Both the position numbers and the translations under genes were made by a program. This document shows, piece after piece, positions 9,015 to 17,537 of a stretch of 64,000 nucleotides of DNA (its first letter is position 1; every line of letters begins with the position of its first letter). The stretch spans positions 124,001 through 188,000 of the forward strand of contig CAWFKS010000012.1 of the NCBI GenBank assembly GCA_963816435.1, given 5' to 3'. The stretch is from CAWFKS01 sp963816435. Lineage in GTDB: Bacteria; Pseudomonadota; Alphaproteobacteria; Rhizobiales; Rhizobiaceae. The notes under the pieces are model-generated. The model did no database searches and was not told the origin of the DNA. It was given only the letters and a program-made list of their open reading frames with translations.

Positions 9015-9594
9015 CGAACGGCTCGTTCTGCCAGGTGGTGGTGGCGAACAGCAGCGTCTTGCCGTCTTTCAGATTGGACATCGACTTGCGCATGAAATCC
9101 GTCATCACCGGCCAGCGATAGAACACGCGCAGCATGTTCTTCGACATCGACGGACCCGGCGACACGGCGAACCCGGTGGTGTCGATATCGCCGCCGCTGG
9201 TGATCTTGAGCTTGACCTTCGCGGCGTCCTCGAACGTGTCGAACTGGCGCAGGTCGACCTCGAGGCCGGGACAGCCGTCTGCAACCATGATCGAGAGCTG
9301 GTCGCAGATCATCTTGCGCAGCTTCGTCTCGTTCAGGTCCGCCGCCTTGATCTGCCCGGTCCTCAGCTGCCGCGCGATGTCGTCTGTGATGTTGTTGAGA
9401 AGCTGCTGTCCGGCGAAAGAGATGCAGCTTTCCAGGATGGCGAATACCAGCAGCGAGAAAGGGATTGCCAGCAGTGCGAACTCGATCGCTATGCTGCCCT
9501 TGCGGTTGCGCGCGAAACGCCGGAGCAGGCCGCCCGGCGCCGGGCGACGCCTGGCGGCGCCGTTCGCCGATGTCCTGTCGTGGTTCATATCCAT
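9007..9594 (-). CDS. TadE-like minor pilin
   Basis: The second TadE-family protein. The prepilin-like segment is RKGSIAIEFALLAIPFSLLVFAI, with a basic residue before the Gly, the conserved Glu, and a single transmembrane helix; a roughly 150-residue periplasmic domain follows. I chose the ATG at 9594 because AAGGA lies 9 bases upstream. A GTG directly after the preceding stop (9720) would add 42 unconserved residues. Together with the overlapping downstream gene it forms a TadE/TadF-like pair. Its exact role in pilus biogenesis is inferred from the family. Confidence 0.78.
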   Translation of the reverse strand: MDMNHDRTSANGAARRRPAPGGLLRRFARNRKGSIAIEFALLAIPFSLLVFAILESCISFAGQQLLNNITDDIARQLRTGQIKAADLNETKLRKMICDQLSIMVADGCPGLEVDLRQFDTFEDAAKVKLKITSGGDIDTTGFAVSPGPSMSKNMLRVFYRWPVMTDFMRKSMSNLKDGKTLLFATTTWQNEPFDD

Positions 9595-9720
9595 CCCAAG
9601 CGATCCTTCGACCCCTCGGGCAGCATAGAGAAGAGACGTTGAGGCCCGGTTTTGACGATCCGTCGAATTGGACGGCCGGCGTTTACCGGTTTGCAACGAA
9701 TGGGTAGCGCTGTGCGACAC

Positions 9721-10158
9721 CTACTGCGTCGTGTTCATCTCCGCCTCGGACATCCGCTCGGCGTCGCTCTTGTACGCCGCCTCGCAGGTCGGCGTGCATG
9801 ACAGCGTCTGCACGCTCGAGCGGCGATAGACACGCACCGAGCTTGGGCTGTAGCGGGAGACCGTGATCTGCTCGTCGACGATCGGCTCGCCGCTGGTATC
9901 GAGGACGACCAGGTTGGTCACCCCGAAACCGTGGCCGGTCAGCACGAGCGTCGTTGCATCCTGCACCGAAGCATCGGCGATCGCCGGGTTGCCGATCACC
10001 ACCGTGTCGGCCGGCCGCGCCAGCTTTACGATCTTGGCCTGGTTGATGACGACGTCGATGCCGGCCTCGGCCCTGGCCTGCAGCGTGCCCGCCGAGATCG
10101 CCGCCGTCAGCGCGGCCGCGGCGAGCGAACGCCGGAATGTGGAGTGGACATGCGCCAT
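9721..10158 (-). CDS. Secretin N-domain-like pilus assembly protein (CpaC N-terminal domain only)
   Basis: A 145-residue exported protein with a signal peptide (hydrophobic segment AAAALTAAISAGTLQARA). The mature part matches the N-terminal domain found at the start of CpaC/RcpA outer-membrane secretins: VVINQAKIVKLARPADTVVIGNP, then DATTLVLTGHGFGVTNLVVLD. The secretin beta-barrel is absent, so this is a free-standing N-domain protein. Two Cys near the C-terminus (SCTPTC) could form a disulfide. It is upstream of the two TadE-like genes on the same strand and probably in their operon. Confidence 0.75.
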   Translation of the reverse strand: MAHVHSTFRRSLAAAALTAAISAGTLQARAEAGIDVVINQAKIVKLARPADTVVIGNPAIADASVQDATTLVLTGHGFGVTNLVVLDTSGEPIVDEQITVSRYSPSSVRVYRRSSVQTLSCTPTCEAAYKSDAERMSEAEMNTTQ

Positions 10159-10328
10159 GCGGGTCTCCGCTGCTGCGAGAAGTTTGAACGGAGAGTGAAG
10201 GATATTGGTGAAACAAGCGTTAAGCGCGCGTCCGGGCGAGCGGTTTGGCCGCGATGTCCGATTGCCGCGCCCTGCCGCAAGTGCAAGACTGGCGCCATTC
10301 GGCCGATGCGTGCCGAAAAGGGGGTGAC

Positions 10329-10853
10329 ATGGGCGGTTTGAAGACGTTGCTGTTGGCCGGGCTCGTGCTCGCCGGCGTCCATCAGGCGGCGGCCCAGACG
10401 CTGCCGGACATCGAGAACGCCGAGCAGGCGGTGGTCGATGCCTGGGTCCAGACGCCCATCACCTTCCGGCGTGCGCTGTTCGTCGCGGGTCATCCCGAGG
10501 GTTTCGGCATCTTCGAGCAGAGGGCGGATGCGGTTTTCGCGCCGGGCGAACCTATCGTCGTCTACGCCGAGCCGGCTGGCTATCTCTGGCAGGACAACGG
10601 CGACGGCACCTACAATTTCGGCTTCGACATAGACCTGCTGGTCAAATCGTCCGATGGCGAGATCATCGGCGGCAAGGAGAAGTTCCAGCAAACGGTGCTG
10701 ACGAGCCACAGCCGCAATCGCGAGTTCATGCTCATTCTAACGCTGACGCTGACCGGTGCGCCGCCCGGAGACTACGTCGTGGAATACGTCACGCACGACA
10801 TCAGCTCGGACAAGGTCGGCAAGATCTCGCTGCCCTTCACCATTTCGGGTTAG
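10329..10853 (+). CDS. Exported protein of unknown function
   Basis: A 174-residue protein starting MGGLKTLLLAGLVLAGVHQAAAQT, a clear Sec signal peptide with a likely cleavage after AAA or AQT. I chose this ATG because AAAAGGGGGTGAC precedes it and it places the signal peptide at the N-terminus. The mature part is acidic and beta-rich (EGFGIFEQRADAVFAPGEPIVVYAEP, then TYNFGFDIDLLVKSSDG) and ends ISLPFTISG. I recognise no named domain. It is divergent from the pilus genes at 8.3-10.2 kb, so a link to them is possible but not shown. Confidence 0.7.
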   Translation: MGGLKTLLLAGLVLAGVHQAAAQTLPDIENAEQAVVDAWVQTPITFRRALFVAGHPEGFGIFEQRADAVFAPGEPIVVYAEPAGYLWQDNGDGTYNFGFDIDLLVKSSDGEIIGGKEKFQQTVLTSHSRNREFMLILTLTLTGAPPGDYVVEYVTHDISSDKVGKISLPFTISG

Positions 10854-11129
10854 GCACGTCTTTCCTCCCTGTCCGGCTCTTGCGGCCGCGTGAGCCCCGA
10901 CCCGGCGGCAGATTTCGTTCCGACTCGTCTTCATTTGCGCCGCCAGTGCAGCGGCAAGTCTCGGAACGCGCCGGACCGCGTTCAATTTGCGCTTTCAGAT
11001 GAACGCTTTGGTAAGGCTGTTTGTTAAGCGCATCGCAACAGCTCACGTGTAGTGTCCAACGCATCCGATCGACCCAGCCAACAAGAAGTTGACGGACCTG
11101 CTGTAACACGTGGAGTAAGGAGTTCACCC

Positions 11130-11306
11130 ATGTCTAAGCTTATGACCCGCTTCGTGAAGGACGAGTCCGGTGCAACTGCCATCGAGTATGGCCTGATCGC
11201 GGCTCTCATCGCCCTGGCCATCATGGTCGGCGCCGGCCAGCTCGGCAACTCGATCAACAACCAGTTCAGCCGCGTCGCCGGCAAGCTGGATAACACGGCG
11301 AACTAA
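11130..11306 (+). CDS. Flp-family type IVb pilin
   Basis: A 58-residue pilin subunit: a short basic leader MSKLMTRFVKDESG, then the mature start ATAIEYGLIAALIALAIMVG, the hallmark of Flp pilins (cleavage after Gly by TadV/CpaA, conserved Glu5-Tyr6, one long hydrophobic helix). The start at 11130 has the strong ribosome site GGAGTAAGGAG. Two hairpins follow the stop, the first a good terminator, so this is a single-gene, strongly terminated transcript as expected for a highly expressed pilin. The export machinery genes (tadA, tadB, tadC, tadZ, rcpA) are not in this window. Confidence 0.92.
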   Translation: MSKLMTRFVKDESGATAIEYGLIAALIALAIMVGAGQLGNSINNQFSRVAGKLDNTAN

Positions 11307-11332
11307 TCGCCTTCGTCCAGGAAGTGCAGATC

Positions 11333-11361
11333 GGGCCGCCTTCGGGCGGCCCGTTTGTTTT
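11333..11361 (+). terminator. Terminator of the Flp pilin gene
   Basis: A perfect 8-base stem (GGGCCGCC / GGCGGCCC) with loop TTCG, followed by GTTTGTTTT, lies 27 bases after the pilin stop. This is a standard intrinsic terminator with a stable UUCG tetraloop. Confidence 0.85.
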
Positions 11362-11366
11362 CGGGT

Positions 11367-11395
11367 CCTGTCGGCTGTTGCCGGCAGGGCCTTTT
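11367..11395 (+). terminator. Second, backup terminator hairpin
   Basis: Arms 11367-11375 and 11380-11388 pair over 9 bases with one G-U position around a 4-base loop and are followed by GCCTTTT. Directly behind the first pilin terminator it would act as a backup stop. Confidence 0.55.
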
Positions 11396-11600
11396 CGTTT
11401 CGGCCGGGCTGCACCGCCACATCCTTACCGGCCGTTCCGAGATGGACTTTTTTTATGGCGTTCCGCTTCGCTCCACTTGGCCGAGGATGACGAAGTGGTT
11501 TGAGGGCGGCGTGACAGCCAATCGCCTACGTATGCGGTTGGGGAAGCCACAAGCACTCGCGCGTTAATCCGGGAGGCGCCCGGCGCGAAGCGCCGGGTGT

Positions 11601-11717
11601 CTGTCCGGGACCCATTCCGGAAGAGACCGGCCGCGCGAGGCACGGGAGGAAGGCCGTTGGCCACGTGGCCGCCGTTGCGGTGGCTTCTGTCGACATTACG
11701 GAATGGGTCCCGGACAG
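11601..11717. repeat. 19-base perfect inverted repeat
   Basis: CTGTCCGGGACCCATTCCG at 11601-11619 is repeated exactly in inverted orientation at 11699-11717, with 79 bases between. The outer flanks do not match. It could be a small palindromic intergenic element or the ends of a MITE-like unit; no direct target-site duplication is obvious. Confidence 0.7.
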
Positions 11718-11776
11718 CCGGTCCTCGCTGCCGCTCGAACCGGCTTCCGGGATGACGAAGCGGAGATGTCGCGCGC

Positions 11777-11921
11777 CCCTACCTCCCCTCGACGGGGAGG
11801 TCGCGGAGGGTTGCCGAGCAAGAGCGAGGCGATCCGACGCGGGTGGGGTGGGAACGAAGGGCACCAGTCAGCCCACCCGGCTCGCTTCGCTCGCCGACCT
11901 CCCCGTCGAGGGGAGGTAGGG
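11777..11921. repeat. 145-base compound palindromic element
   Basis: Arms of 27 bases at 11777-11803 and 11895-11921 are exact reverse complements. Each arm is itself a hairpin (CCTCCCC and GGGGAGG around a short centre). The interior carries a further partly self-complementary pair (GAGCGAGGCG near 11825, CTCGCTTCGCTCGCC near 11881). This nested structure resembles palindromic repeats I know from Mesorhizobium-type spacers; the exact family is not identified. Confidence 0.7.
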
Positions 11922-12294
11922 CGCCAATGCTGCGGCCACCCCAAAACGTGGACAGCCGAGCCGCCCCGCATCAGCCCAACCCGTTGTTCCTACTGGCTAC
12001 TCCCCATTCCCCACTCCCTCATCTGTCCCCGTCTTCTCCGCCTCGCTTATCCTTCACCCATACCGCCGCGCGGGAAACGGGTGTGCACACCGAACATCCG
12101 GGCGGCGGGACGGTACCGGATCGGCCGCGCGCGGTGGCGCGGCTTCGCAGAGCGTTAGGTCCGGGCCCTGCCGACGGCTTGCGGGGGCTGACCCCTCCGC
12201 TCCTGGACGCGGGGCAGGATGCCGGACGGGCGGCCGCAAGGTCGCACGAATTAGAATAGATGAGCGTCCGAACGGCCGCCCGTCTTCCCCCGCC

Positions 12295-12349
12295 GGATCG
12301 CCGAAGGCGATCCTGGCGACAAGCGCCCAGCGGGATCGCGCAGCGATCC
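12295..12349. repeat. Pair of short hairpins
   Basis: GGATCGCC-GAA-GGCGATCC (12295-12313) and GGATCGC-GCA-GCGATCC (12333-12349) are perfect stems with 3-base loops and nearly the same arm sequence, 19 bases apart. They look like two units of one small repeat family. Confidence 0.6.
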
Positions 12350-12502
12350 TCGCGGCAGGCGCGACCACGACCCTCATGATGAGCTTGTCGAACCACGGGG
12401 GGGTTCTTTGACAATGGCCAGACGGCAGAGATGCCGGGCGTGGCGATGAATAGGTCTGTGCGAAGGTCGATGGCGTGCGCAAATCCCTCCCCGCCTCCCA
12501 CC

Positions 12503-12532
12503 AAAAAAGGAACCCCGGCGCGGCCGGGGTTC
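12503..12532 (-). terminator. Rho-independent terminator of the TadG-like gene
   Basis: On the minus strand the perfect 10-base stem GAACCCCGGC / GCCGGGGTTC with a 3-base loop is followed by TTTTTT. It lies about 40 bases after the TadG-like stop codon, as expected for an intrinsic terminator. Confidence 0.85.
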
Positions 12533-12573
12533 TCTGCGGCCGGATCATGCCCGGCGATGAAAGGTGAGCGCCT

Positions 12574-14489
12574 CTAGCTGACGATCCGCAGGTTCGACAA
12601 TTCGTCGGCGATCTCCTTGAATTTTTCCGCGAGGTTGCCGCCCGTGGCGTTCCAGAACAGCTTGGCGGGCTTGCTCGGATCGCTGGCGTCCTTGCGGAAG
12701 CGGGAGTTCGAGGAACACTTCTTCAGCGCTGCGATCTGCTCCTTCTCCGTCGCGTCGCTGGTCGACAGGTCGAGCGAGACGGTCATCACGATGATGCCCT
12801 TTTTCTTCGCGTTCTCGCAGACATTGGACATCTGCTCCGTCATCGCCGTGGTGTAGTTGTCGTTGGAGAAGCTGGATTTGTTGACGTCGCTCGACGTGCC
12901 CATGAACATGCGTGTGGTTGTTTCGCCGGGCTGGTTCACCTTCGTGTAGCCGTAGGCCGAGTAGGTGGAGCCGTTGCCGGCGAGGTCGTTGTAACCGAGC
13001 GAAGAGGGCGTGTAGTAGGTGTTTGCGCCGTCGGTGAGCACGATCAGCACCTTGTCGTTGCCCTTTTCGGAATCCGGGCGCCCTTCGGTGAAAGGCTCGC
13101 CGTGCGAAACCACGCGCCAGCCCCAGCCGATGCCCTGCGGCACGTTCGTCGCCCCGTTCGGGGCCATGTCGTCGATCGCGTCCTTGATCGCGTCGAGACC
13201 GGCCTTCTCGGTCACGTCCTTGAGCGGCGTGATCGGTTGCGTCGTGCAGCTCGCGTTGGGCCCTTGGCCGAGCCCGGCCGATCCGGTGCCGTAGGGCGCC
13301 GGCTCGAAATATTTGGGCATGTAGCCCTGCCGCTTGGAATCGTTGCCGTTGCCGTTGAGGAGATCGGGCCAGTAATTGCTCTCGGCTCCGCGGTTGTAGT
13401 AGTCGCGATTGTCGGTCTCATCCGGCGCGAACATCGGCACGAACAGCGTCGAGGGATTGCTCGCAGTCGGTGCGGTGTCCTTGGTGAAATAGGGGTAGGG
13501 CCGCATTTCCACGCAGCCGGCCCAGCTCGTATAGGCGCCGTAGGTGTAGTTGTAGTCGCCCTTGTCCTCCCAGTGGCAGGAATAGCCGCCGTAATAGCTG
13601 TAGCCGCAGACTTTCTGCCAGTTGCTCTGCCAGTTCTTGCCGGTGACGCGCTTCATCGCGTCGAACAGGGTGAAACGGGTGACGATGTCGCCTTCCTCGT
13701 CGCCCCAGTCGGAGCCCTTCTTGCGGTAGACGCCGCCGTCGAGCTGGATCTTCTTGTTCGTAGCCGTGAAGGCGCCCCAGTCGAAATTCTCGTGGTGGAT
13801 GGGCGAGCGGCCCTCGGTGTCCATCCAGGTCGCCGAAGCATATTGCGGCCCGACATTGACCGAAGCCGCGAACGGGCACGAGCGCGAACTGCACGGGCTT
13901 CGACACCTGCTTCATCTGGCCGGCTTGTGCGGCCAGCGTGTCGATGAGTTGCTTGGATGCCTGCTTCAAGAGGTCGATGCGCTTCTTGCCGGAGCCCGAA
14001 CCGTAATAGTCCATCGAGCCGGAATTATCGAGAACGAGCGCTACCTCGAGCGTGTTCTTCAGCCTCACCTCGGAGGTCGCCGCGAAGTCGATCTTGTCTG
14101 TGTGAGCGGCGCCGATCAGATCGCGAAACGCCGACAGGAAATAGGGCTTGTAAGTCAGTTCGGCGTCGAGCTTGAGCGTTCCGCCGCCGGTGTTGTTCTG
14201 CGGCAGCGTCACGTGCAAGCGTCGCGTTCCTCGGGTCGACGACCTGCTTCAGATTGGCGTCGAAGAAGTCGTTGGCATAGGCGACCAGTTCCGTGTCGCT
14301 GGCACCTTCCACGACGCGACGCGCCGTGGCGATGCCTGCTGCGTCCAGCGCCTGGAGCGTTGCCTGGCGCTGCCGCGACATTTCACTGTAGTCCACTGCC
14401 AATGCCAACGCGCCCAGCATCGGCACGATCATCGCCGCCGTGATCAGCATGTAGTTCCCGCGCTCGTCGGAAAGGAACTTCCGAAGCAT
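12574..14489 (-). CDS. TadG-like pilus protein with von Willebrand A domain (two frameshifts as read)
   Basis: A membrane-anchored pilus-assembly protein of about 638 residues after correction. It starts MLRKFLSDERGNYMLITAAMI, a TadG/TadE-type N-terminal helix, chosen because GGGGG sits 8 bases upstream. The VWA domain carries the metal-binding DNSGSMD motif, then a long periplasmic part with the second VWA motif VLTDGANTYY, and ends NLRIVS. The frame breaks twice: near 14217 (an extra T in CTTGCACGTG before VTLPQNN) and near 13874 (an extra C, after FALVP). All three parts join into one family-like protein, so these look like read errors. Expected role: Tad pilus biogenesis with the Flp pilin and TadE genes nearby. 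Confidence 0.82.
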
Positions 14490-14742
14490 CGCATGCACCC
14501 CCTGAATCGCTCTCATTTTCAACAACAATGACAGAATGGCTTTAAGGTCGCGTGTTCCCACCCGTTCGAATCCGGAACACCCCGTTCACCGTCGCTTAAC
14601 CTTGGTCTCGAAGCCCTTGGCGGGCAGCGGGGAGGGGAAAGCGGATGACACGTCAGCCGCGTTCGGCTAAGGCCGGTGCCACGAAGCCGGCGCCGCCGGC
14701 CGTCGTCAAAACCCCAGCGAAACCATCGACCCGGAACCCGCA

Positions 14743-15607
14743 ATGTCCCCGCAACCGCCCAGGATGATCGGATCGCTCGACGAGATCGCGGGGTCTTACG
14801 GCGTCATCCTGTGCGACGTCTGGGGCGTGGTTCACAACGGCGTGCGTTCGTTCTCCGAGGCGGCTGCGGCGCTGTCGCGTGCACGCGAGCGCGGCATCGC
14901 CGTCGTGCTGATCACCAACGCCCCGCGCCCGCGCGATTCCGTGGCTGCGCAGCTGGCCGCGCTCGGCGTGCCGAGACGACGCCTGGGACCGGCTCGTCAC
15001 CTCGGGCGACGTCACGCGCAACCTGATCGCGGAAGGGCCGCGCGACGTCTACTTCATCGGCGCCGACCGCGACCTGGTGATCTTCGACGGGCTGGACGTG
15101 AGCCTGGTCGAGGACAACGAGGCCCGCGTCGTGGTCTGCACCGGGCTCGTCGACGACGAAACCGAGACGCCGGAAGACTACGCCGACCTCCTCAGGCGGC
15201 TGCGGTCGCGCGATCTGCCCTTCGTGTGCGCCAACCCCGACATCGTGGTCGAGCGCGGCGACGCGCTCGTCTGGTGCGCCGGAGCGCTGGCCCGCGACTA
15301 CGCCCAGCTCGGCGGCCGCACGCAGATCGCCGGCAAGCCGCATCGGCCGATCTACGACGCGGCGCTGAAGGCGGCGGGCGAAGTGCTCGGGCGCGAGGTC
15401 GGACCGGCCGACGCGCTGGCCATCGGCGACGGCGTGCTGACCGACGTCAAGGGTGCTTCACAGAGCGGCATCGACATGCTCTTCGTGACGGCCGGCATCC
15501 ACGCGCGCGAATATGGCGAGACCCACGAGCCGGACTTGGAGCGGCTGGCCGAGTTTCTCGAACGCTACGGCCACCGGCCCGTCGCCGTGATTCCACGGCT
15601 GCGGTAG
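14743..15607 (+). CDS. HAD-IIA family phosphatase (TIGR01459-like; one frameshift as read)
   Basis: A haloacid-dehalogenase hydrolase of about 287 residues after correction. The N-terminus carries the nucleophile motif VILCDVWGVVHNG. The C-terminus has the Lys loop (IAGKPHRPIYDAAL) and the metal-binding ALAIGDGVLTDVKGA. An extra base at about 14974 (CCGAGACGAC) splits the gene; after removal LAALGVP continues DDAWDRLVTSGDV. The alphaproteobacterial TIGR01459 group is usually encoded just before ribF, as here with a 13-base gap, so a flavin-phosphate substrate is a plausible but unproven guess. Confidence 0.85.
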
Positions 15608-15620
15608 AGATCGCAGGGCA

Positions 15621-16609
15621 ATGACGAGCGAGGGTTTCAGGCGCATCGACAGGCTGGAGGATCTGCCCGCCGGGTTGCGCGGCGGCGTGGTCGCCATCGG
15701 CAATTTCGACGGCGTCCACCGCGGCCATCAGGCGGTGCTCGAGCGGGCGTTGGCCGAGGCGCGCGGCTATGGCGCGCCGGCGCTGCTCCTGACGTTCGAG
15801 CCGCATCCGCGCGCCTATTTCCAGCCGGACACACCGCTTTTCCGGCTGACGCCGGCGCCGCTGAAGGCGCGGATCGCCGAGCAGATGGGCCTGGCCTGCA
15901 TCGTCGAACTGGCGTTCGATCGTGACCTTGCCGAGATGCCTCCGGAGCAATTCGTGACGCGCATCCTGGAGGCCGGCCTGTCCGTCGAACACGTCGTCAC
16001 CGGCTTCGATTTCCACTTCGGCAAGGATCGCCGCGGCGGCCCGGCATTTCTGATGGAAGCGGGAGAACGCCACGGCTTCGACGTCACCCTCGTCGATGCC
16101 TTCCGCGACGAGAACGCCGACGTGATCTCCTCCAGCGGCATTCGCGAGCTGCTGGCGACGGGTGACGTGGTCGAGGCGGCTGCCAAGCTCGGCTACCGCT
16201 ACACGGTCGAGGCCGAGGTGTCGGGCGGGCGCCGCCTCGGCCGGACACTGGGTTTCCCGACGGCCAACATGGAGCTGCCGCGCGTCGAACCGGCCTTCGC
16301 CACGGCGTCTACGCGGTGAAGTTCCGGCGCGCCGACGGCAGCGTCCACGACGGCGTCGCGAGTTTCGGCCGCCGCCCGACAGTCGAAGACGAAGGCATCC
16401 CGTTGCTCGAAACCTACCTGTTCGACACCGAGGCCGATCTCTACGGCGAAACCTGCCGCGTTTCGTTCTTCGGCTTCCTGCGCGGCGAGGAGAAATTCGA
16501 CGGCCTGCAGGCGTTGACCGCGCAGATGCACCGCGATGCGGAAGAAGCGCGCGCCCTGCTTTCGGGCGTCAAGCCGCTGTCTGACCTCGATGCGAAGCTG
16601 GTGTTCTGA
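15621..16609 (+). CDS. ribF: Bifunctional riboflavin kinase / FAD synthetase (one frameshift as read)
   Basis: RibF phosphorylates riboflavin to FMN and adenylylates FMN to FAD. The N-terminal nucleotidyltransferase part has GNFDGVHRGHQAV and the FDFHFGKDRRGG segment. The C-terminal flavokinase part has GRTLGFPTANMEL. A base is missing near 16297 (TTCGCCACGG where TTCCGCCACGG is expected): the first frame ends after EPAF and the next resumes with HGVYAVKFRRADG. Corrected length is about 329 residues, slightly longer than average. It is one of only two clear one-base losses in the window; most breaks are gains. Operon with the upstream HAD gene. Confidence 0.93.
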
Positions 16610-16614
16610 GGCGG

Positions 16615-17026
16615 TCAGAATGTCCGCAGGCCGAGATGGTCGACGAAGGGCTGGAAGTCGCGATCCTGGTGCAGCAGCAAATGACCGTTCTCGATGCAGA
16701 ACGTCGCGATGATCGTGTCGATCGTCTTGCGCACGGTTATGCCGCGCTGGCGCAGGTAAGCGGTAGTTGGCGGCAGCGCGGGTGGGAATTTCCGGGTCGC
16801 GGAAAGCTGCAGCGGGACTCGTTCGAATTCGCGGAGGTTACGATGCGAGCAAGCACTGCGTGGGCTGTCGTCACGTGCGCTCTCTGGAGAAGTTCGAGCA
16901 ATGATGAGATCGCCGACGAGGATCGTTGCCAGCGGGATATCGCCGATCTCAGTCGTGGCGGATGCCTGCGGAGCTGGCCTGTTGCGGAAGTGCCCCGATC
17001 CAGACGGAACTGTCGACGAGGATCAG
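16615..17026 (-). pseudogene. vapC: VapC-like PIN-domain toxin, multiply frameshifted
   Basis: The minus strand holds pieces of a PIN-domain ribonuclease: LILVDSSVWIGAL (first acidic residue), ILVGDLIIA, LLQRAH, NLREFERVPLQLSAT, then a clean C-terminal part YLRQRGITVRKTIDTIIATFCIENGHLLLHQDRDFQPF containing the later acidic residues. They lie in order but in at least three frames, with four or more shifts in about 400 bases. That density is higher than in most genes of the window, so real decay is possible. The usual ATG before ILVDSS is also missing (CTG). Converges on ribF with only a few bases between the stops. Confidence 0.65.
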
Positions 17027-17246
17027 TTCCAGGCTCCGAAATGCGCAGCCTCTCCCGCATGGCGTCAAGGTCGCCTTCCCAGCCTGTGCCTTCGATTTCT
17101 GCCAGTGCGCTGCATCTGGCCGATTCGGTCCTGAGGATGAGCTGTCGCAAAGCCTCCTCGACGATCTCGCCGTCTTGGTGGGCATGCCCGGTGAGCTGCA
17201 TGGCTTCGGCGAGCAATTTGTCGTCGATGTCGATATTCGTGCGCAT
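17022..17246 (-). CDS. vapB: VapB-like antitoxin
   Basis: A type II antitoxin that would bind and inhibit the adjacent PIN toxin and repress its own promoter. The start at 17246 gives MRTNIDIDDKLLAEAMQLTG, the typical VapB N-terminus (beta strand plus helices for DNA binding), then EIVEEALRQLILR and EIEGTGWEGDLDAMRERL, the toxin-binding tail. As read, no stop occurs where the antitoxin should end (about 17022) and the frame runs on into vapC, so the C-terminal limit is an estimate. A perfect inverted repeat just upstream is a good operator candidate. It is inserted between ribF and ileS, which are normally adjacent in related genomes as I remember them. Confidence 0.75.
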
Positions 17247-17256
17247 GGCGAACTCG

Positions 17257-17284
17257 TGTGTATGAATTGGCAAAAATATACACA
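17257..17284. promoter_or_regulatory. Candidate VapB operator
   Basis: TGTGTAT (17257-17263) and ATACACA (17278-17284) form a perfect 7-base inverted repeat with a 14-base AT-rich centre, 10 bases upstream of the vapB ATG. VapB-type antitoxins autoregulate through palindromes at this position. Binding is inferred. Confidence 0.55.
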
Positions 17285-17537
17285 TCGCCTTCGGAAGTCA
17301 CAAGAAGCGCGGCAATTCCGCTCTTTATTCCGGCGGCGGGCTCCGCTAAAAGCGCGGCCATGACGACGATCAGCGCCACAGCGATCTCGATACGAATTAT
17401 CGGCCCGGCCTTTCGCCCCTGAGCGCGAAGGGTCCGGGAGCCTTGCCGAGCGCGCGCCGACGCGCGAATCCCATTTCAACCGATCGCTTGACGATTTCCG
17501 GCGCCATGGCGCCGCGCGACTGACACGGCCGAAAACG

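Larger units (their letters stand above)
11396..12502. other. Palindrome-rich spacer without genes
   Basis: About 1.1 kb with no convincing gene: the open frames are low-complexity and none has a recognisable domain. Instead it is packed with inverted repeats. There is a 7-base-stem hairpin at 11579-11597, a perfect 19-base inverted repeat (11601-11619 with 11699-11717), and a compound 27-base inverted repeat (11777-11921). Two close hairpins lie at 12295-12313 and 12333-12349. Near 12375 the text CTCATGATGAGCTTGTCGAA resembles repeats I recognise from rhizobial spacers. It reads as a mosaic of small non-coding palindromic elements. Confidence 0.6.

Noticed and set aside
11843..12259. Open frames in the spacer between the Flp pilin and TadG-like genes
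   Set aside because: They are driven by palindromic and GC-rich text, lack ribosome sites and any domain, and overlap each other on both strands.
16636..17265. Plus-strand open frame across the vapBC region
   Set aside because: It is antisense to recognisable VapB and VapC blocks and has no family pattern.
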